Below, piece by piece: positions 7,779 to 17,266 of a stretch of 38,305 nt of DNA. This stretch comes from RI-283 sp964487925. GTDB lineage: Bacteria > Pseudomonadota > Gammaproteobacteria > SZUA-140. Location of the stretch: contig CAZASZ010000014.1 of the NCBI GenBank assembly GCA_964487925.1, positions 1-38,305 of the forward strand, given 5' to 3'. The notes beneath the pieces are model-generated. The model searched no databases. It had not been told where the DNA came from and saw nothing but the letters and a program-made list of their open reading frames with translations. The position numbers and the translations under genes are program-made. Position 1 is the stretch's first letter, and each line of letters begins with the position of its first letter.

Positions 7779-8109
7779 GCTGCCGCACATCCCCGGAAAA
7801 CGCTATTTCACGATTGGTGAGGTTGGCCAGTTGTGCGATGTTAAACCGCATGTATTGAGGTATTGGGAACAGGAATTTCCGCAGTTGTCTCCAGTCAAGC
7901 GTGCTGGAAATCGCCGTTATTACCAGTATCAGGACGTCCTTCTGGTGCGCCAGATTCGCGCGCTGCTGTACGATCAAGGTTTCACGATTGGCGGTGCTAG
8001 ACAGCATCTTAGCGGTGAGGACCAAAAGGCGGATTGCAGCCGTAGTCGGCAGATCGTGCACCAGATACGGCTCGAGCTAGAGGAGCTATTGCAGGCGCTA
8101 AAGGACTAA
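7753..8109 (+). CDS. MerR-family transcriptional regulator downstream of ihfA
   Basis: A 118-aa protein with a single recognisable domain: a MerR-type winged helix-turn-helix (about residues 17-85: YFTIGEVGQLCDVKPHVLRYWEQEF, then AGNRRYYQYQDVLLVRQIRALLYDQGFTI). A short helical tail (95-118) probably dimerises. No Cys cluster typical of metal-sensing MerR proteins is present, so the ligand is unknown. A small MerR-like gene after ihfA is common in gammaproteobacteria. The start at 7753 overlaps ihfA by 26 nt and the next gene begins 1 nt after its stop, so it is co-transcribed with both. Confidence 0.85.
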   Translation: MQEPNGANELPHIPGKRYFTIGEVGQLCDVKPHVLRYWEQEFPQLSPVKRAGNRRYYQYQDVLLVRQIRALLYDQGFTIGGARQHLSGEDQKADCSRSRQIVHQIRLELEELLQALKD

Positions 8110-8110
8110 A

Positions 8111-9067
8111 ATGACGGTATCACGGGTCCGGGGTACGGGAGTCAACCTTTGGTATGTCTTGATTGGAGATGAAGTTCAGGGGCCCTTCGCGGCCAAACTC
8201 ATCACCCGCTATCTTATTCTGGGGCGAATCGAGCTCTCGACCGAGATAAGTCAGGATCGCCATGCGTGGAAACCTATCTCTAATTATCCAGAGCTGATTC
8301 CCAACGCGCTGATGCCGAATGATGACGGTGTGATCGATCAGGACCGACTAGCGGCAGCTCGCCGATGGGAAAACGAGCGCATTAAAGATGATCGGCGTGA
8401 CATAGATCAACCGCTTGACCAAGCCCTGGGTTGCGTAGAGAGGCGTGAATTGGGCGAGGATCGACGCCAAGCGAAAAAGAGTGGCATCTTCAGGCGGCAA
8501 TCTGATGCTGGAGACCGCGCAGCTACGCAGCGAGGAGAGCACCGATTGGTGTTGATATCGATGCTCATAGTTGTCGTATTGATCGGCGGTATTGTCGGGG
8601 TCGCAGTTAACGAGAGTTGGATTCTCGATTCCGAGTTCCGTGATTGCAATGTTGCACCGGGCCCCGGCGTGAATTGGAATCATTGCAGTCGTAAGGGCGC
8701 TGACTTGGCGGAGGCTAATCTGTCCGATGCGACCATGATAAGTATGGACCTCATCTCGGCGGATTTACGGGCGGCGATTCTGGTGAGGGCCGATATGTCC
8801 TATGCGAATCTGACGGGTGCCAGCCTGTCCGCCGCCAATATGGGTTACGCTAATCTTGTCGGAGCGGATCTTCGTGATGCCGATTTGACGGCGGCATCAT
8901 TGCTCGGGGCCAATTTAGCTTACGCCGATCTGCGTGGCGCCAGGATCACCGACGCAGAGATTGCCGGGGCGGTATTTGATCGCGCTATTTGGCTGGATGG
9001 GCGGATTTGCGAGGATCTATCCCGCGGTGAATGTCGGCAAGCGGACGCGCCTCCGGAGATCCCTTGA
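8111..9067 (+). CDS. Membrane-anchored pentapeptide-repeat protein with N-terminal GYF-like domain
   Basis: A 318-aa protein that I do not recognise as a named gene. Residues about 12-63 (WYVLIGDEVQGPF...W) resemble a GYF_2-type domain. Residues 80-145 are charged and Arg-rich. One hydrophobic segment at 146-166 is a likely membrane span. Residues 197-295 are about 20 tandem pentapeptides of the A(D/N)LXX type, predicted to form a right-handed quadrilateral beta-helix. Cys179, Cys192, Cys300 and Cys308 flank the helix on the outer side of the membrane span and could form disulfides. The Arg-rich stretch before the span puts the N-terminus in the cytoplasm, so the repeat domain should be periplasmic (inference). 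It starts 1 nt after the MerR-like gene. Confidence 0.8.
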   Translation: MTVSRVRGTGVNLWYVLIGDEVQGPFAAKLITRYLILGRIELSTEISQDRHAWKPISNYPELIPNALMPNDDGVIDQDRLAAARRWENERIKDDRRDIDQPLDQALGCVERRELGEDRRQAKKSGIFRRQSDAGDRAATQRGEHRLVLISMLIVVVLIGGIVGVAVNESWILDSEFRDCNVAPGPGVNWNHCSRKGADLAEANLSDATMISMDLISADLRAAILVRADMSYANLTGASLSAANMGYANLVGADLRDADLTAASLLGANLAYADLRGARITDAEIAGAVFDRAIWLDGRICEDLSRGECRQADAPPEIP

Positions 9068-9110
9068 TCGGTGGCCCGGCGTCCCAATAAGCTCTTTGGA
9101 GGAAACGTTT

Positions 9111-10166
9111 TTGAGTACATACGGGCACGATAGCGTTCGCGCGCTCAAGTGGCAGAACAATGCGCTGCATCTCCTGGATCAGCGGTTGCTTCCATCACGG
9201 ACGGAGTGGTTGCTCATTGATAACGTCTCTGCTGCGGCTGACGCAATCCGCAGTATGGTCGTTCGCGGCGCACCCGCAATCGGTATTGCCGCAGCCTTTG
9301 GGGTCGTTTTGGCTGCTCGGCATCGATATGACGATAGTCCTTCTGGTTGGCGGCAGGCGATAGAAGCGGACCTACGGTTGTTGGCGGATTCCAGACCCAC
9401 GGCTGTGAACCTTTTCTGGGCTTTGAAAGAGATGCGACTGGCCATCGGTGCTGTCGTGGAGGCGACGGACCCCGTACCTGAGTTATTGGCGCGGGCACAC
9501 CGGATCTGGGAGCAGGATATCGAGGGTAACCGCCGGATGGGTGCTTTTGGCGCGGGGCTGATCGAGGAGACTTGCTCCGTGTTAACGCATTGTAACGCTG
9601 GAGCGTTGGCCACGGGTGGTTATGGCACTGCTCTCGGTGTCATTCGTTCGGCCTACGCGCAAGGATCGATTAACACCGTATTCGCGGATGAAACCCGGCC
9701 TTGGATGCAAGGAGCCCGATTGACAGCCTGGGAGCTCATCGAGGATGGCGTCCCTGTTACTCTTGTGGCTGAAGGTGCCGCCTCGCACCTTATGTCACGT
9801 GGTGAAGTTAAGTGGGTTATTGTTGGCTCTGATAGGATTGCGGCTAACGGAGACGTCGCGAATAAGGTCGGCACCTTCAATCTTGCTGTGATCGCCCGCT
9901 ATCATGGAGTCAAACTCATGGTGGCTGCGCCGACGTCGACGATCGACCTCGAAACCCCGTCGGGAAGGGACATCCCTATAGAAGAACGCTCTGCCGACGA
10001 ACTCTTGACGATTGGTGGCCAGCGGATCGCTGCAGCGGGCGCGAGCGCATGGAATCCGGTCTTCGATGTAACCCCTGCGGAGCTTATAACCGCTATCGTT
10101 ACGGAGCGTGGCGTGATACATGCGCCGAACGCTGACAAAGTTGCGGCCTTGATGCAGTCGACCTAG
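9111..10166 (+). CDS. mtnA: Methylthioribose-1-phosphate isomerase (TTG start)
   Basis: Converts 5-methylthioribose-1-phosphate to 5-methylthioribulose-1-phosphate in the methionine salvage pathway. It is 351 aa, the usual MtnA length. Signature stretches are VRGAPAIGIAAAFG (52-64), HCNAGALATGGYGTALG with expected catalytic Cys161, ADETRPWMQGARLTAWEL, and VGSDRIAANGDVANKVGT with expected catalytic Asp241. The family belongs to the eIF2B-like fold. The frame is open from 8934, but the TTG at 9111 has GGAGGA (9098-9103) at a 7-nt spacing and gives the expected N-terminus. No other salvage gene is in the window. Confidence 0.93.
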   Translation: MSTYGHDSVRALKWQNNALHLLDQRLLPSRTEWLLIDNVSAAADAIRSMVVRGAPAIGIAAAFGVVLAARHRYDDSPSGWRQAIEADLRLLADSRPTAVNLFWALKEMRLAIGAVVEATDPVPELLARAHRIWEQDIEGNRRMGAFGAGLIEETCSVLTHCNAGALATGGYGTALGVIRSAYAQGSINTVFADETRPWMQGARLTAWELIEDGVPVTLVAEGAASHLMSRGEVKWVIVGSDRIAANGDVANKVGTFNLAVIARYHGVKLMVAAPTSTIDLETPSGRDIPIEERSADELLTIGGQRIAAAGASAWNPVFDVTPAELITAIVTERGVIHAPNADKVAALMQST

Positions 10167-10186
10167 ACGGGTCGCGGCGCTATAAT
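10158..10186 (+). promoter_or_regulatory. Candidate promoter of infA
   Basis: A perfect TATAAT lies at 10181-10186, with TCGACC (10158-10163, 4 of 6 bases of the -35 consensus) 17 nt upstream. It sits in the mtnA-infA junction, 45 nt before the infA ATG, and overlaps the mtnA stop. The -35 is imperfect. Confidence 0.5.
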
Positions 10187-10231
10187 CCCGCAGTTCATCA
10201 ATCAACCATACTTAGGTGCACAGCAAAATCA

Positions 10232-10450
10232 ATGGCGAAGGAAGAACATATTGAAATGGAGGGTACCGTAATGGATACCCTACCGAATACCATGTTTCGT
10301 GTAGAATTAGAGAACGGTCATGTAGTTACAGCGCATATCTCAGGTAAAATGCGCAAGCACTATATCCGGATACTGACCGGTGACAAGGTCACCGTCCAAT
10401 TGACTCCCTACGATTTGACCAAAGGACGCATCGTTTTCCGCTCTCGCTGA
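10232..10450 (+). CDS. infA: Translation initiation factor IF-1
   Basis: A 72-aa single OB-fold (S1-like) protein, exactly the usual IF-1 length. It reads MAKEEHIEMEGTVMDTLPNTMFRVELENGHVV, then HISGKMRKHYIRILTGDKV and LTPYDLTKGRI, all conserved. IF-1 binds the 30S A site and strengthens IF-2 and IF-3 action. As in E. coli it lies next to clpA on the opposite strand in convergent orientation. It likely has its own promoter at 10158-10186. Confidence 0.97.
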   Translation: MAKEEHIEMEGTVMDTLPNTMFRVELENGHVVTAHISGKMRKHYIRILTGDKVTVQLTPYDLTKGRIVFRSR

Positions 10451-10474
10451 CAGCCTGCCTTTTCAGGCGGGCTG
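10451..10474. terminator. Hairpin between convergent infA and clpA
   Basis: CAGCCTGCC (10451-10459) pairs with GGCGGGCTG (10466-10474), nine pairs including one T-G wobble, loop TTTTCA. It starts right after the infA stop and ends 2 nt before the clpA stop, so it is placed as a shared terminator. There is no T run on either side, so it is not a classical intrinsic terminator. Confidence 0.5.
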
Positions 10475-10476
10475 CA

Positions 10477-12747
10477 TCAACTTTCCAGGATTGCTTCGGA
10501 ATCCTTCACCTCAATGGTGATCCGGTCATCGAGCAGATCAATCTCGATCTGACCGCCATGGGCCAAACTTCCAAATAGCAGTTCTTCGGCCAGCGGACGC
10601 TTGATGTTTTCCTGAATCGTTCGGGCCATCGGGCGGGCGCCCATGGCGGGATCGAAGCCGTGCTCGGCGAGCCAGGCGCGTGCATTCTCGGAGACGGTGA
10701 TGGCAACGTTCTTCTCGGCCAGCTGTTCTTCTAGCTCGATCAGGAACTTGTCGACAACGCGTTCGATATGTTCGAGCGACAGCGGTTGGAACAGGATCGT
10801 TGCATCAAGGCGATTCCGAAACTCGGGGCTGAAGTGACGTTTGATGGCCTCACTGGCGTCGTTGCCGGTATCGGCCGCGGTCGTAAAACCGATTGTCTTC
10901 TTGCTCATCCGATCCGCGCCAGCGTTGGTCGTCATTACCAGAACGACGTTGCGGAAATCCGTTTGGCGGCCGTTACTGTCCGTCAGCGTGCCGTTGTCCA
11001 TGATCTGCAGCAACAGGTTGTAGATATCCGGATGGGCCTTCTCGATCTCGTCGAGCAACAGGACTGCGTGCGGGTGCTTATTGATCGCTTCAGTTAGCAG
11101 ACCGCCCTGATCGAATCCGACATAGCCCGGCGGTGCGCCGATCAGACGCGAGACCGTATGGTGTTCCATATACTCGGACATATCGAAGCGGACCAGCTCG
11201 ATACCCATGGCTCGCGCAAGCTGATTGGTTACCTCGGTCTTGCCGACACCTGTTGGTCCAGCGAACAGGAATGATCCGATGGGTTTCCGTACATTACCCA
11301 GCCCTGAACGGGTCATCTTGATAGCCGAGACTAGGGTGTCGATAGCCTCGTCCTGTCCAAAGACAACTATCTTGAGGTCGCGGTCCAGGTTCTTGAGTTT
11401 CTCCCGGTCGGATGTGCTGATCGACTTGGGGGGGATGCGCGCCATAGAGGCGACAATGTCCTCGATCTCGTGGACCCCGACCCTTTTCTTGCGCCGCGAT
11501 GCCGGTTGCAGGCGCTGATAGGCGCCAGCCTCATCGATAATATCGATAGCCTTGTCGGGCAGAAAACGATCGTTGATATACCGTGACGAGAGCTCAGCGG
11601 CCGTGCGCAATGCGGTCTGGGTATAGCTCACATGATGATGCGCCTCAAAACGGCTCTTGAGGCCTTTAAGGATCTCGATGGTGTCGGCGACACTCGGTTC
11701 GGAGATATCGATCTTTTGAAATCTGCGAGTCAGGGCACGATCCTTTTCAAAGATGCCGCGATACTCCTGATAGGTTGTGGAACCGATGCAGCGCAGCTCG
11801 CCCGAAGACAAAAGCGGTTTGATCAGGTTGGATGCGTCCATAGCACCGCCCGAAGTTGACCCGGCGCCGATAATGGTATGGATCTCGTCGATGAACAGGA
11901 TTGCATGGGGGTCATCTCGCAATGCCGAAAGGATGCCCTTGAGGCGTTTCTCGAAGTCACCTCGATACTTGGTGCCGGCCAGCAGCGCGCCCATATCAAG
12001 AGCATAGATGGTCGCTTCCTCAAGTACCTTAGGGACCTCATGGTCGACGATTCGTTTGGCCAATCCTTCTGCAATCGCAGTCTTGCCTACACCTGCTTCG
12101 CCAGTCAATAGGGGGTTATTCTTCCGTCGGCGACACAGCACCTGTACCAGTCGCTCCACTTCTTGCGCACGTCCGATCAATGGGTCGATATGACCCGACA
12201 TTGCGCGTGCGTTGAGATTGGTTGTGTATTGCCGCAGCGGACTCTGGTCAGGCTGGCCTTCTTCGGGCTGACCCTGGGCCGGGTCGATGGGGTAGGGCTC
12301 ATGTTCTTCACTGCCGTCGATTTTGACGATGCCATGTGAGAGATAGTTAACAACGCCAAGCCGGGTAATGTTCTGCGAATTCAGAAAATAGACCGCCTGT
12401 GAATCCTGTTCACCGAAGATCGCAACCAGAATGTGCGGAGCATCGACCTCACGTTTTCCTGAGGATTGGACTTGGAACACGGCACGTTGCAGCACACGTT
12501 GAAGGCCCAGCGTGGGTTGAGTGTCGCGGCCATCGTCGATCAGCCTTGGTGTGTTCTCGCGGATAAAGACGCTGAGATCCTGCCGTAGCTGTTCGATGTC
12601 GGCCCCGCATGAATGCAAGACATCGACCGCAACCGGGTTATCGAGCAAGGCCAAGAGGAGATGCTCTACCGTTGTGAATTCGTGACACTTCTCGCGAGCA
12701 TCTTGAAAGGCGATATTGAGGGTGTATTCAACATCTTTACTGAGCAT
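10477..12747 (-). CDS. clpA: ATP-dependent Clp protease ATP-binding subunit ClpA
   Basis: AAA+ unfoldase that feeds substrates to ClpP. It is 756 aa against 758 in E. coli. The N domain (about 1-140) binds ClpS. D1 carries Walker A GEAGVGKT and Walker B ILFIDEIHT, and D2 carries GPTGVGKT and VLLLDEIEKAH. The IGF tripeptide that docks to ClpP is present (KKTIGFTT). The C-terminus has the family block GARPMARTIQENIKRPLAEELLFG. The frame opens with GTG-ATG-ACG-ATG; I chose the third candidate (12747) because AGGTG ends 6 nt before it, giving MLSKDVEYTLN as in E. coli. clpS lies just upstream on the same strand. Confidence 0.95.
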   Translation of the reverse strand: MLSKDVEYTLNIAFQDAREKCHEFTTVEHLLLALLDNPVAVDVLHSCGADIEQLRQDLSVFIRENTPRLIDDGRDTQPTLGLQRVLQRAVFQVQSSGKREVDAPHILVAIFGEQDSQAVYFLNSQNITRLGVVNYLSHGIVKIDGSEEHEPYPIDPAQGQPEEGQPDQSPLRQYTTNLNARAMSGHIDPLIGRAQEVERLVQVLCRRRKNNPLLTGEAGVGKTAIAEGLAKRIVDHEVPKVLEEATIYALDMGALLAGTKYRGDFEKRLKGILSALRDDPHAILFIDEIHTIIGAGSTSGGAMDASNLIKPLLSSGELRCIGSTTYQEYRGIFEKDRALTRRFQKIDISEPSVADTIEILKGLKSRFEAHHHVSYTQTALRTAAELSSRYINDRFLPDKAIDIIDEAGAYQRLQPASRRKKRVGVHEIEDIVASMARIPPKSISTSDREKLKNLDRDLKIVVFGQDEAIDTLVSAIKMTRSGLGNVRKPIGSFLFAGPTGVGKTEVTNQLARAMGIELVRFDMSEYMEHHTVSRLIGAPPGYVGFDQGGLLTEAINKHPHAVLLLDEIEKAHPDIYNLLLQIMDNGTLTDSNGRQTDFRNVVLVMTTNAGADRMSKKTIGFTTAADTGNDASEAIKRHFSPEFRNRLDATILFQPLSLEHIERVVDKFLIELEEQLAEKNVAITVSENARAWLAEHGFDPAMGARPMARTIQENIKRPLAEELLFGSLAHGGQIEIDLLDDRITIEVKDSEAILES

Positions 12748-12854
12748 CGTCATCACCTAATGGTTAAGAAGCCTTTTACTGTGTTTCGGCCTCAATCAAG
12801 TCCGACTTGATCCTTTTCACCTTACACCGGGGCATCATTCGTGTTGCCCTTGAG

Positions 12855-13172
12855 TTAGTCGACCTTTTCCATCGTACATTTAAGCGGATGGTTATTTTGT
12901 TGGGCGTACTGATTTACTTGTCTGACCTTTGTATCGGCAATATCACGGGAATAGATACCGCACTCTGCACGGCCTTGCGTGTGAACCTGTAACATGACCT
13001 GGGTCGCTTTGTCGTGATTCATGGCGAAAAAGTTAGTAAGGATATGGATCACAAAGTCCATAGGCGTGAAATCGTCGTTTATCATCAATACCCGATACAT
13101 CGGGGGTCGCCTTAGACGTGGCAACACCTCGTCTACTTGGGCACCAATATCAATCTGATGTTCCTTATCCAT
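12855..13172 (-). CDS. clpS: ClpAP adaptor protein ClpS
   Basis: A 105-aa adaptor that binds N-degron substrates and hands them to ClpA. It contains PPMYRVLMINDDFTPMDFVI with the NDD.TPM set that lines the N-end residue pocket, then HDKATQVMLQVHTQGRAECGIYSRDIADTK, which contacts the ClpA N domain. It lies 107 nt upstream of clpA on the same strand, the usual pairing. No Shine-Dalgarno is seen before ATG 13172, but a TATAAT lies only 6 nt upstream of the ATG, so the message may be leaderless. Confidence 0.96.
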   Translation of the reverse strand: MDKEHQIDIGAQVDEVLPRLRRPPMYRVLMINDDFTPMDFVIHILTNFFAMNHDKATQVMLQVHTQGRAECGIYSRDIADTKVRQVNQYAQQNNHPLKCTMEKVD

Positions 13173-13178
13173 GGGGCG

Positions 13179-13184
13179 ATTATA
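13179..13184 (-). promoter_or_regulatory. -10 box directly upstream of clpS
   Basis: On the minus strand TATAAT (13184 down to 13179) is followed by CGCCCC and the clpS ATG. A start site 6-7 nt after the box would fall at or next to the A of the ATG. No good -35 box is visible at 16-18 nt, so the call is tentative. Confidence 0.45.
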
Positions 13185-13323
13185 ACTCAGCGAGAGACAG
13201 GGAAATAGAAAGGATGACGCTCAACGCCCCAGAAAAAGGAGCTGTACATCGCTTATCGGATAAGCCTGAAGCCGCAATACACTGCGGTTGGATTGGGATA
13301 GGAAACGGCCGTCGCTGCCAAGT

Positions 13324-13352
13324 ATCCATACGGGCGAGACGCCCGCATGGAT
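13324..13352. terminator. Long hairpin between icd and clpS
   Basis: ATCCATACGGGCG (13324-13336) and CGCCCGCATGGAT (13340-13352) are complementary except for one central A-C mismatch, with a 3-nt AGA loop. It lies 37 nt past the icd stop, as expected for the icd transcription end. T residues follow on the plus strand (TTTT at 13352-13355) but not on the minus strand, so it may act as an mRNA-stabilising or REP-like element rather than as a simple terminator. Confidence 0.55.
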
Positions 13353-13388
13353 TTTGTATCCGAAATACTTGCGGAAAAACGGTACGAC

Positions 13389-14645
<1,257 letters not shown>

Positions 14646-14918
14646 TAAGTTAGGCTTTCCTGAAGTGGTTGAAGAAATAATGTGTCGCGAGTTGGATCCA
14701 GTCTATCACTAAGGATTGAGTTCGGACACGCCAGCTACCGGGATTGTGACGACGGTTCCTGATCACGGTATCAACAGATCATTGCACTCGGGATTGGATT
14801 AAAAGGCTACTGTTTCCGGACGCTATCTAAGCAAGCAGAGGGTGTGATGAAAACTTGAGATGCGTAGACTCCCGACGCACCGGGTCAACGCGGCGTCTCA
14901 GACATGGGCAGATGTTGA

Positions 14919-15362
14919 ATGGATTGGAAGATACATGTAACCGTTGCGGCGATCGTGGAACGATCCGGTCGGTTCCTAATTGTCGAAGAGACCTGTGGCG
15001 GGCGCTTGGTACTGAACCAACCCGCCGGCCACCTGGATCAAGGGGAAACCCTACAGGATGCGGTTGTCCGAGAGACATTGGAGGAGACCGGGTGGCACAT
15101 TCGCCCCGAACACTTTGTCCTCGTTCAGCAATGGGATCGCCCTGAGCGTGAGGATACCTACGTCCGCTTTGTGTTCAGCGCGAACGCGTTGGCTCAGGAC
15201 CCCGACTGTGATCTCGACCCGGTAATTGAACGGGTGCATTGGTTGAGCAGGACCGAGTTGGCCGGAATGGCTACACGATTTCGCAGCCCTATGGTCCTGG
15301 AGGCGATAGACGCCTATCTTAAAGGGCAACGCTATGGCCTTGAGGTCTTGCACGTTTCCTAG
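14919..15362 (+). CDS. nudJ: NUDIX hydrolase, NudJ-like phosphatase
   Basis: A 147-aa NUDIX protein. The Nudix box is GHLDQGETLQDAVVRETLEE at about residues 38-57, followed by TGW, matching GX5EX7REUXEEXGU except for Thr at the first hydrophobic place. In E. coli NudJ acts on nucleoside di- and triphosphates and on the thiamine precursor HMP-PP. The assignment rests on the order nudJ-mnmA-hflD-purB, the same as in E. coli, and on length (E. coli 153 aa). The substrate here is not known. The ribosome site before ATG 14919 is weak. Confidence 0.88.
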   Translation: MDWKIHVTVAAIVERSGRFLIVEETCGGRLVLNQPAGHLDQGETLQDAVVRETLEETGWHIRPEHFVLVQQWDRPEREDTYVRFVFSANALAQDPDCDLDPVIERVHWLSRTELAGMATRFRSPMVLEAIDAYLKGQRYGLEVLHVS

Positions 15363-15475
15363 CGGTGTCGAATCACCCAATCACTTGGTTTTCCTCAAAT
15401 CACTCAAGCAAGGGCTCGGACCTTGTGCTATCCTTTTTGCCAGTTTTTTGACCAGCCTGTAAGAGAACCTTTAGA

Positions 15476-16600
15476 TTGTATCGTCAAGTTGTCGTTGGAA
15501 TGTCCGGTGGCGTGGATTCCTCCGTTTCGGCCTTGTTGCTTCACCAGGGAGGTGATGCCGTGCACGGGGTCTTCATGAAGAACTGGGAAGATTATCCGGA
15601 CGGTCCCTGTCCAGCAGAGCAGGACGCGATGGATGCCATGGGTGTTTGTGATGCATTGGGGATCCCCTTTGACGCAGTTAATTTCGCGGAAGAATACCGC
15701 GATAGGGTCTTTTCTCTTTTTCTAGCAGAGTACCGGGCGGGGCGGACGCCTAACCCGGATGTGCTCTGCAACCAGGAGGTGAAGTTCAAGGCCTTCCTCG
15801 ACCATGCCATGGACATGGGTGCCGATATCATCGCCACAGGGCACTACGCCCGGGTCGAGTGCCGCGATGAACGCTATCTGTTGCTCAAGGCAGCTGATGC
15901 GAATAAGGATCAGACCTATTTCTTGCACACCCTGAACCAGTACCAGTTGTCGAAGGTTGAGTTTCCCCTGGGAGCACTTGATAAGCCTGCGGTACGACGG
16001 CTGGCGCGTGATGCCGCTTTCAGCATCCATGACAAGAAGGATAGTACAGGCATCTGCTTTATCGGTGAACATCAGTTTCAGCACTTTCTGTCTCGTTATT
16101 TCGAGGCGGAGCCGGGAGAAATTCGCGAGTTTGACACTGGCGACCAGATCGGAGAACACAAGGGTTTGATGTTCCATACCATCGGTCAGCGGCAGGGGTT
16201 GGGCATCGGAGGCCGCGCGAACACCGATGGACGTCCTTGGTACGTCTGTGGCAAGTCGCTGGCAGACAATGTGCTTTATGTCGTTCAGGGGAATGACCAT
16301 CCTGCGCTCTATCATGACACTATCATGACCTCGTCGCTGCACTGGATCTCTGGCGTAGCCCCTCGGCTACCCCTTTGTTGTCATGCTAAGACCCGCTATC
16401 GCCAAGCTGAGCAGCCCTGTATGGTCACGGCGGTTGACGGAGTAAGTGCTACGGTCGTATTCGATGAGCCTCAATGGGCCATGACGCCCGGGCAGTCTGT
16501 GGTCTTTTACTCGGGCGAGGTCTGTCTGGGCGGCGGGGTGATCGATCAGGTGGAGGCGAGGCCTGACGTGGCGTTACATCAATATGGTGCCAGCTCATGA
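15476..16600 (+). CDS. mnmA: tRNA-specific 2-thiouridylase MnmA (TTG start)
   Basis: Adds sulfur to U34 of tRNA-Lys, -Glu and -Gln, taking sulfur relayed by IscS and the Tus proteins. It is 374 aa, near the E. coli 368. It has PP-loop motif GMSGGVDSS (8-16), the substrate region FMKNWED, and the two catalytic cysteines expected in the family, Cys98 (LCNQEVKF) and Cys194 (STGICFIGE). The C-terminal beta-barrel domain follows. The only usable start is TTG 15476, with a weak purine-rich site upstream. Its stop overlaps the hflD start (ATGA). Confidence 0.95.
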   Translation: MYRQVVVGMSGGVDSSVSALLLHQGGDAVHGVFMKNWEDYPDGPCPAEQDAMDAMGVCDALGIPFDAVNFAEEYRDRVFSLFLAEYRAGRTPNPDVLCNQEVKFKAFLDHAMDMGADIIATGHYARVECRDERYLLLKAADANKDQTYFLHTLNQYQLSKVEFPLGALDKPAVRRLARDAAFSIHDKKDSTGICFIGEHQFQHFLSRYFEAEPGEIREFDTGDQIGEHKGLMFHTIGQRQGLGIGGRANTDGRPWYVCGKSLADNVLYVVQGNDHPALYHDTIMTSSLHWISGVAPRLPLCCHAKTRYRQAEQPCMVTAVDGVSATVVFDEPQWAMTPGQSVVFYSGEVCLGGGVIDQVEARPDVALHQYGASS

Positions 16601-17220
16601 GCCATTATTCCGACCAGGACAAGGTCATAGCGCTGGCCGGTCTGTTTCAGGCTGTAACACTCGTGAATGGGCTTGCAAAACGTGGCGAGTTGCCGGAGGA
16701 CGGACTCGCGGTCAGTATCGGCTCGTTGTTTGAGGAGTCCCCTCGCGACGTTATATCCGTATATGAGGATGTTTCTAGCCTGAAGATCGGATTGGCGACG
16801 CTTGCGACCAGTATGGGTAAGACGCGAACTATGGATGACGCCGATTTGCTCGCCTACGCATTGAGCTGCATGCATTTGGAGCGGAAGTTGAACCGAAAGC
16901 AGCAAGTGTTCCAGGGTATCCGGACCGGTTTGGATCGGGCTAAGGAGCAGGTGGAGCAGTTTTCACTTCTCCACGAAAACGTCATTGCCAATCTGGCGAA
17001 TATCTATGTGACCCATGTTAGTACCTTGAAGCCGCGCATCATGGTCAAGGGGGAGCATACTTACCTTTCCAACCGGCGCAATATCAACCGAATTCGAGCA
17101 CTGTTGCTGGCCGCGATCCGGTCCGCGGTGTTGTGGCAACAATGCGGAGGCGGCCGAATGGATCTCTTCGTACGTCGCAAGAAGATTGCAGTGACGGCGG
17201 CCGAATTGCTGGGAAAATGA
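16597..17220 (+). CDS. hflD: High frequency lysogenization protein HflD homolog
   Basis: A 207-aa mostly helical protein of the HflD (YcfC) family, near the E. coli 213 aa. Recognisable parts are DKVIALAGLFQAVTLVNGLAKRG at the N-terminus, LATLATSMG and the C-terminal RIRALLLAAIRSAVLWQQCGGGRMDLFVRRKKI. In E. coli the protein lies at the inner membrane and affects lambda lysogeny by binding CII; its role in the cell itself is unclear. It overlaps mnmA by 4 nt and is followed after 46 nt by purB, the standard order. Confidence 0.93.
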   Translation: MSHYSDQDKVIALAGLFQAVTLVNGLAKRGELPEDGLAVSIGSLFEESPRDVISVYEDVSSLKIGLATLATSMGKTRTMDDADLLAYALSCMHLERKLNRKQQVFQGIRTGLDRAKEQVEQFSLLHENVIANLANIYVTHVSTLKPRIMVKGEHTYLSNRRNINRIRALLLAAIRSAVLWQQCGGGRMDLFVRRKKIAVTAAELLGK

Positions 17221-17266
17221 GCCCAGTCGGAACGATAGTTTCAGCATTAATTTTCAGGAGTAAGCG

